Positions 25,937 through 34,775 of a DNA stretch of 64,000 bases are shown piece after piece (position 1 is the stretch's first letter; each line of letters begins with the position of its first letter). Under the pieces are notes generated by a model. The model saw only the letters and a program-made list of their open reading frames with translations. It was not told the origin of the DNA and did not search any database. The DNA lies in assembly GCA_023424015.1 (NCBI GenBank), contig JAFAEM010000041.1, forward strand, positions 1 to 64,000, given 5' to 3'. The position numbers and the translations under genes were made by a program. Origin of the DNA: Bacteroidota bacterium. Its GTDB lineage: Bacteria > Bacteroidota > Bacteroidia > Chitinophagales > Chitinophagaceae.

Positions 25937-26797
25937 ATGACTTCAAATACGATCAAACTGGTTGAATGTCCCCGTGATGCCATGCAGGGGTGGAAGAACA
26001 TTATCAGCACCGATACAAAAGTGTCATATATCAATTCCCTGCTTAAAGTTGGGTTCGACACCATTGATTTTGGCAGCTTTGTTTCACCCAAAGCCATGCC
26101 CCAAATGGCGGATACTGCCGAGGTGGTTCAACGCCTGGATATTGACGGTAGCCGCAGCAAGCTTCTGGCAATTATTGCCAATACCAGAGGTGCTGCAGAA
26201 GCAAGTGTGTTCGACCAGATCAGTTACCTGGGTTTTCCATTTTCTGTTTCTGAAACTTTCCAGCAGCGCAACACCAATTCTTCCATCGCCGAATCATTGA
26301 CAAGGGTGGAGGAAATTCATAACCTGTGTATTAAAAGCGGGAAACAACTTGTCGTTTATATCTCGATGGGATTTGGTAATCCCTATGACGATCCTTATGA
26401 TGAGGACATCGTATTTGAATGGGTAAATAAACTCGTGGCCCTGGATATAAAGATCATTTCCCTTGCCGATACAGTTGGTCTCGCGACACCCGGTCAGGTA
26501 TACGATATCACCAGTTACCTGATTGAATCTTTACCAGGGATAGAAATTGGAGTTCATCTTCATTCTACTCCGGCTAACTGGAAAGAAAAACTGGGTTCGG
26601 CAGTTAGTGCGGGCTGCAAACGGTTTGATGGTGCACTGAAAGGAATCGGCGGTTGCCCCATGGCCAATGATGAACTCGTGGGTAATATGGATTCCGAATG
26701 GATGATAAAATATTTTGATGAACTGATCATGCTTCCGGAATTGGATAAAGAGGCGCTGGCGGAGAGTTTGAGAATAGCAGGGGAAGTATTCATTTGA
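25937..26797 (+). CDS. Hydroxymethylglutaryl-CoA lyase
   Basis: A 286-residue TIM-barrel enzyme of the HMGL-like family, which splits HMG-CoA into acetoacetate and acetyl-CoA, the last step of leucine breakdown. The N-terminal Arg-Asp pair is in VECPRDAMQGW, metal-binding His residues are in GVHLHSTP and the catalytic Cys is in GIGGCPMAND. These vary slightly from the standard EVGPRDGLQ and GLGGCPYA forms, so another member of the family is not excluded. GSCFA follows by 52 bp. Confidence 0.85.
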   Translation: MTSNTIKLVECPRDAMQGWKNIISTDTKVSYINSLLKVGFDTIDFGSFVSPKAMPQMADTAEVVQRLDIDGSRSKLLAIIANTRGAAEASVFDQISYLGFPFSVSETFQQRNTNSSIAESLTRVEEIHNLCIKSGKQLVVYISMGFGNPYDDPYDEDIVFEWVNKLVALDIKIISLADTVGLATPGQVYDITSYLIESLPGIEIGVHLHSTPANWKEKLGSAVSAGCKRFDGALKGIGGCPMANDELVGNMDSEWMIKYFDELIMLPELDKEALAESLRIAGEVFI

Positions 26798-26849
26798 TTG
26801 GATCGCGATAAACAAGTAAGATTAACTTATAACATTATACTCGCAGCAC

Positions 26850-27890
26850 ATGGATTTCATGGTGAACTTCGAACCTGCTAAGATCCCGGCTCCGATCAAT
26901 TGCCGGGAGAAGATATTATTGACCGGCTCGTGTTTTACAGAACATATCGGGAATGCATTGAAGGAATCCAAATTTTCAATTCTACAGAATCCGAACGGAA
27001 TATTATTCGATCCGGTCAGTGTATGCCGGAGCCTTATTTCCTATGCAGACAATAAACGATATACCGGGTCAGATCTTTTCCAATTGAATGAGGTTTGGAA
27101 TAGTTGGCAACATCATAGTCGCTTTTCGCATATCGATAAGCATGCAGCCTTGAGAAATATGAATGATTCACAGGAGTATGCTCATGAGTTCTTAAAGCAG
27201 GCTGACTGGATCATTATTACGCTGGGCTCATCATTTTATTACCTGCTGACCAGGGAGGCGATACAAGCCGGGGAATTGGATGACAGCACAACTTTGGCTA
27301 GCGGCAAACCCGGTGTCGCGAACTGTCATCGTGCGCCTGCCCAATGGTTTCAAAAATACCTGCTGACCATACCCGAGATCGTGGAGTCGCTTGATTTATG
27401 CATGCACCGTTTACTTCAGTTCAACTCAAAATTGAAAATTATTTTTACCGTGAGCCCCGTCCGTCACCTGCGCGATGGTGTGGTGGAAAACAATCGGAGC
27501 AAGGCCCGGCTGATAGAAGCTGTGCATCATATGGTGCATAAATTTGACAGGCTATATTATTTCCCAGCATATGAACTGGTGATCGACGTACTCCGCGATT
27601 ACAGGTTTTATGATATAGACCTGGCGCATCCGAATTATATGGCTACCGATTTCGTGTTGCAGAAATTCGTCGATAGCTGCCTGGATGATGAAGCAAAACT
27701 GTTGATGGAAGAGATGAAGAAGATAAGCCTTGCCCGTAAGCACCGGGCTTTTCAACCAAATACAGAAGCCCACCGCCAGTTTTTGCGTTCAAGCGCAGCC
27801 AGGGCAAAATTGCTGCAGGATAAATATCCTTTCCTCGATCTGGCAGAAGAACTTGAATATTTTAATTCAGCGCAGGCAATTAATGAATAA
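26850..27890 (+). CDS. GSCFA-domain protein
   Basis: A 346-residue protein with the name-giving motif GSCFTEHIGNAL at about residues 31-42, a further block ITLGSSFYYL and a late HPNYMATDFV. The GSCFA family is related to SGNH/GDSL hydrolases, and the GSCF Ser and late His could be catalytic. The substrate is unknown. There is no signal peptide. Its 3' end overlaps the convergent galM gene by 11 bp. Confidence 0.87.
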   Translation: MDFMVNFEPAKIPAPINCREKILLTGSCFTEHIGNALKESKFSILQNPNGILFDPVSVCRSLISYADNKRYTGSDLFQLNEVWNSWQHHSRFSHIDKHAALRNMNDSQEYAHEFLKQADWIIITLGSSFYYLLTREAIQAGELDDSTTLASGKPGVANCHRAPAQWFQKYLLTIPEIVESLDLCMHRLLQFNSKLKIIFTVSPVRHLRDGVVENNRSKARLIEAVHHMVHKFDRLYYFPAYELVIDVLRDYRFYDIDLAHPNYMATDFVLQKFVDSCLDDEAKLLMEEMKKISLARKHRAFQPNTEAHRQFLRSSAARAKLLQDKYPFLDLAEELEYFNSAQAINE

Positions 27891-28914
27891 CCTTGTAAAC
27901 CGTCCTGGTATAATAATTTTCGCCCTGCCGCAAAATAGTATTAGGAAAGGATGGAATATTGATCGCATTGGGATGTTTTTGTGTTTCAAAGCAAAATCCT
28001 GAAAAAGGCCCGTATGAGTCGCCATTTTTGCCAGCCATTGGTGCGATCCATTTTCCCGTATAATAATGAACAAGCGGTTCCGTAGTGTAGACTTCCAGTT
28101 TTATTTGTGAGGCTTCGGAATAAGCTTCGGCAGCCAGGGTGCAACTATTATCATTTTTATCTAATACAAAACTCTGATCATAGCCATCGGTAGCATCCCA
28201 ACCCTTATCAATACGTTTCATTTCCCTGAAATCATAACGATTTCCTTCCACCGGGATTTCATTTCCTGTAACTACAAAATTATCGTCCTGCTCGAGGATA
28301 GTAGAGGCGTTGATCTTTACCTGCTGCGAACCGATATGACCCTTGCCATCCAGGTTGAAGTAACTGTGATGGGTAAGATTGACAGCCGTTGGTTGATCGG
28401 TTGTCGCAAAGTACTCGTAGATAAGTTCATCATTGTCGGTCAGTTCAAAATGTAAGAGCGATTCCAGGTTTCCCGGGTATCCCTCCTCGCCATCGGGACT
28501 AAGGTATTTAAGTCTGAGCTGCTGATCATTTCCTGATTCAAATTCCCATACTTTTTTGTCAAACCCTTCGATACCACCATGGAGATGGTCGTTGCCTTTA
28601 TTCCTGGCAACAGTATATTTTTTTCCATCAATATGGAACACTCCATTCTTGATGCGATTTCCATATCGTCCAATGGCCGATCCGAAATAGGGGTAACCGG
28701 CGAGATATTCCTCAGCAAGATAATCTTCTACTTTGTCGAATCCCAAGACAATATCCTTCGAACCGAATCGGGGATTTCTCAAAATAAATGCGGTGATAAT
28801 AGCTCCATAATTTGTTATGCTAACACTGGTGCCTTTCTCGTTTCTTAAAGTGAATAAGTAAATTCCTTCACCATTTGTATGCGTAAAGCAGTATTGACCG
28901 TTCAGGTTTTTCAT
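27880..28914 (-). CDS. galM: Aldose 1-epimerase (mutarotase)
   Basis: Interconverts alpha and beta anomers of glucose or galactose at the start of the Leloir pathway. The 344-residue beta-sandwich shows the GalM signatures GRYGNRIKNGVF, DHLHGGIEGFDKK, NLTHHSYFNLDG and a late GFCFETQKHPNAIN. These hold the catalytic His and Glu. There is no signal peptide, so it is cytoplasmic. It is divergent from galK across 89 bp, which suggests a shared control region. Confidence 0.95.
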   Translation of the reverse strand: MKNLNGQYCFTHTNGEGIYLFTLRNEKGTSVSITNYGAIITAFILRNPRFGSKDIVLGFDKVEDYLAEEYLAGYPYFGSAIGRYGNRIKNGVFHIDGKKYTVARNKGNDHLHGGIEGFDKKVWEFESGNDQQLRLKYLSPDGEEGYPGNLESLLHFELTDNDELIYEYFATTDQPTAVNLTHHSYFNLDGKGHIGSQQVKINASTILEQDDNFVVTGNEIPVEGNRYDFREMKRIDKGWDATDGYDQSFVLDKNDNSCTLAAEAYSEASQIKLEVYTTEPLVHYYTGKWIAPMAGKNGDSYGPFSGFCFETQKHPNAINIPSFPNTILRQGENYYTRTVYKVIH

Positions 28915-29003
28915 TTAGTTTCTTAAGGTTTGTCTTCAATGTCTTTTCGTAATGACACATAAGGATTATTCCTAACTTCAATTTTTAAAAATAGGACATC
29001 GCA

Positions 29004-30164
29004 ATGACAAAGAAAGAACTCGCTGAAAATTTTCGCAAACGATTTCATAGTGACCCCGAGTTTTTTTTCTTTTGCCCCGGGCGGGTAAATCTAATTGGTG
29101 AACATATTGATTACAATGGAGGAAACGTAATGCCATGTGCTATTTCGATGGGAACTTATCTGGTGGTAGCCAGAAATATTGATAAGATGTTGCGGTTCGA
29201 GTGTCTGAACTTTCCGGAAACGGCTGAATTGCATCTCCAGGCATCTTATTCCAAAACAGGCAGGGAGTGGTTTAATTATCCCCTGGGTGCCATCCACCAG
29301 TTGTTGGAGGAAAATCACGTAATTTCCGGTCTTGATATGTTTTTTTACGGAGATCTACCCATTGGCGCAGGGTTATCATCTTCTGCTTCGATAGAGATAG
29401 TGACCATGTATGCCCTGAATAAAATTTTCGGGTTGAATATTTCAAAGATCTCAATGGCCAGGTATGGTAAAAAAGCAGAGAATGAATTTATCGGTGTCAA
29501 TTCGGGTATCATGGACCAGTTTGCAGTGGCGATGGGAAAGAAGGATCATGCGATCCTGCTTGATTGTGACTCCCTGAACTACGAATATCTTCCCTTCCAG
29601 ATCGGAGATCATGTCCTGGCGATCATCAACAGTAATAAGCAAAGAACCCTTGCTGATTCGAAGTATAATGAACGATTTGCTGAATGTGGGCAGGCACTGA
29701 AGATCTTAAAACAGGAAATGGATGTAACTGATCTTTGTGATATCAGTGTAACAAGGTTTCTGGAACATGAACACTTGTTGCAGGACGCCATATTGAGAAA
29801 ACGTGTAATGCATGTGGTCTCCGAAAACGAACGGGTGCAGCAGGCGCGGAGTGCTTTACTTAGCGGTGATTTAAAAAGGTTTGGTCAGCTGATGTATGAA
29901 TCACATGAGTCCTTAAAGGAGTTGTATGAAGTTTCAGGAACCGAACTGGATACTATCGTCGAATTTTCGAAGATCTATCCCGGTTGTATCGGGACGAGAA
30001 TGACCGGCGCAGGTTTTGGCGGCTGTGCGATCGCACTCGTGAAAAAGGATCAGTTTCATGATTATTCCACTAAACTTAGAAAACACTACAAAGAAAAGAT
30101 TGGATATGATGCGGAAGTTTTCGCATCGGGGGTGGGAGATGGGGTGAGAGAATGGGGGGAATAG
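29004..30164 (+). CDS. galK: Galactokinase
   Basis: Phosphorylates galactose at C1 with ATP. The 386-residue GHMP kinase has the galactose-binding signature GRVNLIGEHIDYNGG, the ATP loop PIGAGLSSSASIE and the C-terminal MTGAGFGGCAIAL. Full length. Paired with the divergent galM, it makes galactose-1-phosphate; galT and galE are not in this window. The gene ends just before a heptamer array. Confidence 0.97.
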   Translation: MTKKELAENFRKRFHSDPEFFFFCPGRVNLIGEHIDYNGGNVMPCAISMGTYLVVARNIDKMLRFECLNFPETAELHLQASYSKTGREWFNYPLGAIHQLLEENHVISGLDMFFYGDLPIGAGLSSSASIEIVTMYALNKIFGLNISKISMARYGKKAENEFIGVNSGIMDQFAVAMGKKDHAILLDCDSLNYEYLPFQIGDHVLAIINSNKQRTLADSKYNERFAECGQALKILKQEMDVTDLCDISVTRFLEHEHLLQDAILRKRVMHVVSENERVQQARSALLSGDLKRFGQLMYESHESLKELYEVSGTELDTIVEFSKIYPGCIGTRMTGAGFGGCAIALVKKDQFHDYSTKLRKHYKEKIGYDAEVFASGVGDGVREWGE

Positions 30165-30176
30165 GGCAGGGTGCAG

Positions 30177-30258
30177 GATGTCAGATGCTGGATACTGGAT
30201 GCTGGATACTGGATGCTGGATTCCCTTAAATCCCACTTCCTTGTTCCCAATTCCTCAA
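30177..30258. repeat. Heptamer arrays (GGATGCT then TTCCCAA units) between galK and miaE
   Basis: Seven in-phase 7-bp units GGATGCT/GGATACT run from 30177 to 30225. They are followed by a second 7-bp periodic stretch of TTCCTTG/TTCCCAA/TTCCTCA units reaching 30257. The TGA stop codon of the minus-strand miaE gene (30255-30257) lies inside the last unit. The two genes are convergent. Confidence 0.8.
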
Positions 30259-30863
30259 TGAATCCTGTCTCCGCGAACTTCTAACCCCTCAATAACTCCG
30301 GCTTCGTATTCCAGCCATTCTTTCCAGCGTTGACGGACTTTGCTTTTATCGATATAAGTTTCTGCCAGCTCGATAAACAGGGTATAATGTCCTGCTTCAC
30401 TTTCCATAAACCTGCGGTAGAAATTGCGGAGATATAAGTCGTTGAGCCCGTCGCTCAGTCGTTTGAACCTTTCACAACTGCGGGCTTCGATCAGGGCCAT
30501 CATCAGCAATTTGTCGAGAAAACGGTCTTCGGGGCTGCCACCTTTTTTTTCAAATTTCAGTAACTCGTTCACATACAAATCTTTGCGCTGTTTTCCCAGT
30601 TTCAAATTTCGCTTTTGTAATTCGGCCAGTACCAGCCGGAAATGCCCCCATTCCTCTGTGACAATAGGGGCTAATTCGTTCACCAGCTTCACTTTATCGT
30701 TGTATCGCTGTATCAGCGAAATGCAGGTCAGTGCTGCTTTTTGCTCGCAGTAGGCATGGTCGGTAAGTATCTCTTCCAGTGATTTTTCAGCCAGATTTAC
30801 CCATCGCGGGTCGGTGGGAAGCTGCAGGCCCAGTATGTTGCGGGTATCCTCTGAAAATTCCAT
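30255..30863 (-). CDS. miaE: tRNA-(ms2io6A)-hydroxylase (MiaE-like)
   Basis: A 202-residue non-haem diiron monooxygenase that hydroxylates the isopentenyl group of modified A37 in tRNA. Ferritin-like ligands are visible: Glu in EEILTDHAYCEQKA, the pair in EEWGHFRLVL, Glu in MMALIEARSCERF and the pair in ESEAGHYTLF. It is a Bacteroidetes-type version, clearly similar in pattern to Proteobacterial MiaE. The gene is monocistronic; its last codon lies in a 7-bp repeat. Confidence 0.88.
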   Translation of the reverse strand: MEFSEDTRNILGLQLPTDPRWVNLAEKSLEEILTDHAYCEQKAALTCISLIQRYNDKVKLVNELAPIVTEEWGHFRLVLAELQKRNLKLGKQRKDLYVNELLKFEKKGGSPEDRFLDKLLMMALIEARSCERFKRLSDGLNDLYLRNFYRRFMESEAGHYTLFIELAETYIDKSKVRQRWKEWLEYEAGVIEGLEVRGDRIH

Positions 30864-30938
30864 CCCGCAAAAATAGGCCGGAAAACCTGAAAAGCGGATT
30901 AAATTGCCGGCGGGAAGGCAATTTTGACCCTGCCATTC

Positions 30939-30969
30939 TTTGCCGGTAAGTATAGTTGCCTTACCTTTG
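30939..30969 (+). promoter_or_regulatory. rpsO promoter (TTTG-N19-TACCTTTG)
   Basis: TTTG at 30939-30942 and TACCTTTG at 30962-30969, separated by 19 bp, match the Bacteroidetes -33/-7 consensus in both boxes and spacing. The predicted leader to the ATG at 31023 is about 45 nt. Confidence 0.75.
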
Positions 30970-31022
30970 CCGCCACAAAATATTTAGGATAAAAATCGGA
31001 TGAAATTTTAAAAAAGACAAAG

Positions 31023-31292
31023 ATGCCTTTAACAAAAGAAAAAAAAGCAAGCATTTTCAAAGAATTTGGTGGTTCTGCTACTAACACCGGTTCGATTGAA
31101 GGCCAGATTGCTCAACTGACAGAACGCATTAGCCAGATCAGCGAGCATTTGCAACAAAACAAGAAAGATTTTTCAACTCACCGCGGCCTGATGATCATGG
31201 TTGGTAAACGCAAAAGTCTATTGAACTACCTGCAAAAACACAACCTTACTGGTTACCGTCAACTGATTGAAAAGCTAGGCATCAGGAAATAA
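31023..31292 (+). CDS. rpsO: 30S ribosomal protein S15
   Basis: An 89-residue primary 16S-rRNA-binding protein, four helices. Signatures: TGSIEGQIAQLTERISQISEH and FSTHRGLMIMVGKRKSLLNYL, with the final RQLIEKLGIRK. It has its own promoter and is followed by a terminator, then pnp, as in many bacteria. Confidence 0.98.
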   Translation: MPLTKEKKASIFKEFGGSATNTGSIEGQIAQLTERISQISEHLQQNKKDFSTHRGLMIMVGKRKSLLNYLQKHNLTGYRQLIEKLGIRK

Positions 31293-31372
31293 GGCACTGC
31301 CCCTGTTGAGGGGAGTTAGGATGTCTTTTATTCTGAGGTCAGTCTGAAAACGATCAGCATCTATATAAACGA

Positions 31373-31413
31373 TATTCCCAACCTCTTCACTGATGTTGGG
31401 AATAACTGTTTTT
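31373..31413 (+). terminator. Intrinsic terminator between rpsO and pnp
   Basis: A perfect 10-bp stem TATTCCCAAC (31373-31382) and GTTGGGAATA (31395-31404) with a 12-nt loop, followed by ACTGTTTTTGG. It probably ends the rpsO transcript, with read-through or a separate promoter for pnp. Confidence 0.8.
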
Positions 31414-31510
31414 GGTACCCGGATATTTTACCACCAATTTGCTGCGCCCGCAGCTTCATTCTTTCAATTTTGCAGGTCTCAAAATTGCTTGCATTAAATT
31501 TCGAAAAACT

Positions 31511-33676
31511 ATGTTACAACAACCTATTCGTAAAACATTTGATATAGGCGGTGGCCGGATGGTCACCATTGAAACGGGCAGACTCGCCCGCCAGGCCGAC
31601 GGTGCAGTTACCGTTTCCATGGGCAATTGTATGCTGCTTGCTACCGTGGTAGCAACCAGGGAACCTAAAGAAGGTCAGAGCTTTTTTCCGCTGTCTGTCG
31701 ACTACCAGGAAAAATTTGCATCTGCAGGTCGTATACCCGGTTCATTCTTCAAAAGAGAAGGTCGACTGAACGACTATGAAGTGCTGGTAAGCCGTCTGAT
31801 CGACCGTGCTCTTCGTCCATTATTTCCGGATGATTATTTCTGCGAAGTGCAGGTACTGGTATCGCTGATCTCCAGTGACGACCAGGTACTGCCTGATGCA
31901 CTTGCCTGCCTGGCTGCTTCAGCCGCGCTTGCTGTGTCCGATATTCCCATCAAAGAGATCATATCTGAGGTGAGAGTGGGAAGAGTGAACGGCGAACTGA
32001 AGATCAATCCAAACCGCAACGAGATGGAAAACTCAGACGTTGACTTTATTGTTGCCGCTACTGAGAAAAACCTGATGATGGTGGAAGGTGAAGCCAAAGA
32101 ATGCAGCGAAGCTGAACTGGTGAAAATTCTCCAGGTGGCCCATGATGCGATCCGCATACAGGTAAAAGCACAGGAAGAACTTCGTGCTTTGAAAGGTGTT
32201 ACAACAAAAAGAGATTATCCAAAGCCGGTGACTGACCCTGCACTGGAAGAAAAGGTAACTGCTTTTGCAAAACAAAAAGTCTATGAAGTCGCAAAAGGTA
32301 AATTCAGCAAACACGAACGCAGTGAAAAGTTCTCTACGATAAAAGACGAACTGATGGAGCACCTCAAAGCTGGTCTGCCAGAAGGAGAGGAGTTGCCTGA
32401 CCTGACAAAGAAACTTGCCAACAATTATTACCACGATCTGCAGTACTATGTCGTTCGCGATATGATCCTGGACGAAAAAGTCCGTCTCGATGGCCGCGGC
32501 CTCGAAGATGTCCGCGCTCTCGATATGGAAGTGAACGTACTTCCTTCACCTCACGGATCATCCCTTTTTACCCGTGGTGAAACGCAATCGCTCACAACAG
32601 TGACGCTGGGTACCGCCCTGGACGAACTTCTGGTTGAAAGCGCTGCCAAATCAACTGAATCAAAATTCTACCTGCATTATAATTTCCCTCCATTCTCGAC
32701 CGGAGAAGTAAAAATGATCAGGGGTCAGAGCCGTCGTGAGGTTGGTCATGGTAACCTGGCCATGCGCTCATTGAAACAGATGATGCCGCAGGATGATTTC
32801 GCATACACTGTTAGGGTAGTGAGTGATATTCTCGAATCAAACGGTTCATCGTCGATGGCCACTGTTTGTGCAGGTTCGCTGGCACTGATGGACGCAGGCG
32901 TCCCTATTCCAAAACACGTCTCCGGTGTAGCGATGGGATTGATCACAAAGGGGGATAAGTTTTCAGTACTGACGGATATACTCGGTGATGAAGACCACCT
33001 GGGTGATATGGATTTCAAAGTGACCGGCACCAGGGATGGTATTTGTGGTGTACAGATGGATATCAAGGTAGATGGCTTAAGCATGGAAGTAATGCAGCAG
33101 GCATTGGATCAGGCGCGTCGTGGCCGTCTCCATATCCTGGAGGCGATGTACAACTGCATACCAGCTCCGAACGCGGATGTGAAAGAACATGCACCACGTA
33201 TGGTGAAAATGTATATCGATCGCGAATTCATTGGTGCCGTGATCGGACCAGGCGGAAAAGTGATACAGGAAATGCAGCGTGAAACTGGAACGACCATCAA
33301 TATCGAAGAAAAGAACAACAGGGGTGAAGTGAGCGTGTTTGGTGTAAATAAAGAAGGCGTTGATCGCGCGGTCGCTATTATCAAAGGAATTGTAGCAGTA
33401 CCTACAGTCGGCGATGTTTATGATGCTACTGTAAAATCGATTATGCCTTTTGGAGCATTCGTTGAATTCCTCCCCGGCAAACAAGGGTTGGTACATATTT
33501 CTGAAATAAGCTGGAAACGACTCGAAACGCTGGAAGGTATCGTACGCGAAGGTGACACGTTCAAGGTGAAACTTATTGGTACAGATCCTAAATCCGGTAA
33601 GTTTAAACTTTCCAGGAAAGCATTGATTCCAAAGCCCGACAGCAAACCAAGAGAAGAATCACCCAAAGGTGAATAA
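31511..33676 (+). CDS. pnp: Polyribonucleotide nucleotidyltransferase (PNPase)
   Basis: Phosphorolytic 3'-5' exoribonuclease of mRNA turnover. The 721-residue protein has RNase PH domain 1 (about 10-140), a helical linker, RNase PH domain 2 (about 315-540, FTRGETQSL), a KH domain (AVIGPGGKVIQEMQRETG) and an S1 domain (GAFVEFLPGKQGLVHISEIS). The ATG at 31511 (MLQQPIRKTF) is the family start; a longer frame from TTG at 31412 is not needed. It follows rpsO and precedes a candidate structured RNA. Confidence 0.98.
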   Translation: MLQQPIRKTFDIGGGRMVTIETGRLARQADGAVTVSMGNCMLLATVVATREPKEGQSFFPLSVDYQEKFASAGRIPGSFFKREGRLNDYEVLVSRLIDRALRPLFPDDYFCEVQVLVSLISSDDQVLPDALACLAASAALAVSDIPIKEIISEVRVGRVNGELKINPNRNEMENSDVDFIVAATEKNLMMVEGEAKECSEAELVKILQVAHDAIRIQVKAQEELRALKGVTTKRDYPKPVTDPALEEKVTAFAKQKVYEVAKGKFSKHERSEKFSTIKDELMEHLKAGLPEGEELPDLTKKLANNYYHDLQYYVVRDMILDEKVRLDGRGLEDVRALDMEVNVLPSPHGSSLFTRGETQSLTTVTLGTALDELLVESAAKSTESKFYLHYNFPPFSTGEVKMIRGQSRREVGHGNLAMRSLKQMMPQDDFAYTVRVVSDILESNGSSSMATVCAGSLALMDAGVPIPKHVSGVAMGLITKGDKFSVLTDILGDEDHLGDMDFKVTGTRDGICGVQMDIKVDGLSMEVMQQALDQARRGRLHILEAMYNCIPAPNADVKEHAPRMVKMYIDREFIGAVIGPGGKVIQEMQRETGTTINIEEKNNRGEVSVFGVNKEGVDRAVAIIKGIVAVPTVGDVYDATVKSIMPFGAFVEFLPGKQGLVHISEISWKRLETLEGIVREGDTFKVKLIGTDPKSGKFKLSRKALIPKPDSKPREESPKGE

Positions 33677-33700
33677 GTATATTGTCGGTAAATGATATCG

Positions 33701-33791
33701 AAGGAATTGGGGTGTGACTGGACCGCAGAATTAAATCTGCCAGACAGCACCGATGGTCGAAAGACCAGGACAACCCAATTCCTTATTTTTT
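33701..33791 (+). ncRNA. Candidate structured RNA / elaborate terminator: three-way junction after pnp
   Basis: P1 is a perfect 11-bp stem, AAGGAATTGGG (33701-33711) with CCCAATTCCTT (33774-33784). Inside it, arm P2 (33712-33750) pairs GTG/CAC, CTG/CAG and GCAGA/TCTGC around an ATTAAA loop. Arm P3 (33754-33767) is TGGTC-GAAA-GACCA, a GNRA tetraloop hairpin. Junction strands are CGA (P2-P3) and GGACAA (P3-P1). P1 is followed by ATTTTTT, so it also has terminator form. It lies 24 bp after pnp and 82 bp before prmA. I do not recognise a known class. Confidence 0.55.
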
Positions 33792-33873
33792 ACAGTTCCA
33801 ACTAACTCCATTTGCAAAACGGGTTGCCTTCGTTGACCTTAATATCAATTTCACATTTTCAAACAACTTCCTG

Positions 33874-34689
33874 ATGGGGCGTTATATACAGATCGAATTC
33901 CAGGATATTACCCAGGAACAGTCAGATATATTGATCGCTCAATTGAATGAAGCGGGGTTTGAGGGATTTGAAGAAACGCAAGGCAAACTCAGAGCTTATA
34001 TTAGCGAATCAGGTTATGAAGAGAATGTTGTGAGCGAACTTACCAGGTCATCAGGGATCACGTTCTCAAAAAGCATCATTGAGGAAACAAACTGGAACCA
34101 GCTTTGGGAATCGAATTTTGACCCAGTGGTAGTAGATGACTACGCCGCGGTACGCGCCGATTTTCATGAGCCAATTCCAAACGTCACTCATGAGATCATT
34201 ATCACACCGAAGATGAGCTTTGGCACTGGTCACCATGCAACCACAAATCTTATGATCCGGCAGATGAAAGAGTTGGACCTAAATGGAAAAATTGTTTTTG
34301 ATTTCGGAACAGGCACCGGTGTGCTCGCAATCCTGGCAGAGAAAGCAGGGGCTGGTAAAGTGCTGGCTGTAGACAATGACCAGTGGAGTTATGTGAATGC
34401 TATAGAAAATATCGAAAAGAATCAGTGTACAAAGATCGATATACAACTCGCCGATACTCCAGATCCTCATCAAAAATTTGATGTCGTGTTGGCCAATATC
34501 AATAAAAACATTATCCTTACCCACCTGCCTGTACTGACCAAACAAATTCGTCCGGGCGGTTGTTTATTGATCAGCGGTTTACTTGCCAGCGACGAGGTTG
34601 AAATTATGACTGCGATCAGAACCGAGGGTTTGAATGTAGTCAAAAAGGCAGAGAAAGATAATTGGCTGGTATTTAAGCTTGCACCGTAA
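33874..34689 (+). CDS. prmA: Ribosomal protein L11 methyltransferase
   Basis: Trimethylates ribosomal protein L11 using SAM. 271 residues. The N-terminal L11-recognition domain is short. The methyltransferase core has SFGTGHHATTNLMIRQM, motif I DFGTGTGVLAILAEKAGA, acidic VLAVDNDQ and ANINKNI. Start at ATG 33874. It lies downstream of the candidate structured RNA. Confidence 0.94.
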   Translation: MGRYIQIEFQDITQEQSDILIAQLNEAGFEGFEETQGKLRAYISESGYEENVVSELTRSSGITFSKSIIEETNWNQLWESNFDPVVVDDYAAVRADFHEPIPNVTHEIIITPKMSFGTGHHATTNLMIRQMKELDLNGKIVFDFGTGTGVLAILAEKAGAGKVLAVDNDQWSYVNAIENIEKNQCTKIDIQLADTPDPHQKFDVVLANINKNIILTHLPVLTKQIRPGGCLLISGLLASDEVEIMTAIRTEGLNVVKKAEKDNWLVFKLAP

Positions 34690-34775
34690 TTTATGCAGTT
34701 TTTATGTTAAATTAACGTAACCCGCTAACTGGTTTTTTTGTATTTTCGTCATTCAACATCAACCCGAATAATTCT

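Noticed and set aside
25937..26797. Homocitrate or isopropylmalate synthase instead of HMG-CoA lyase
   Set aside because: The protein is too short and has the lyase-type Cys loop (GGCPMAND) and no regulatory C-terminal domain.
31412..31510. N-terminal extension of PNPase from TTG at 31412
   Set aside because: Overlaps the rpsO terminator region and is not part of the family; ATG at 31511 gives the normal N-terminus.
33701..33791. Hammerhead ribozyme or purine riboswitch
   Set aside because: No CUGAUGA core and no hammerhead cleavage site; junction strands do not match the purine aptamer consensus.
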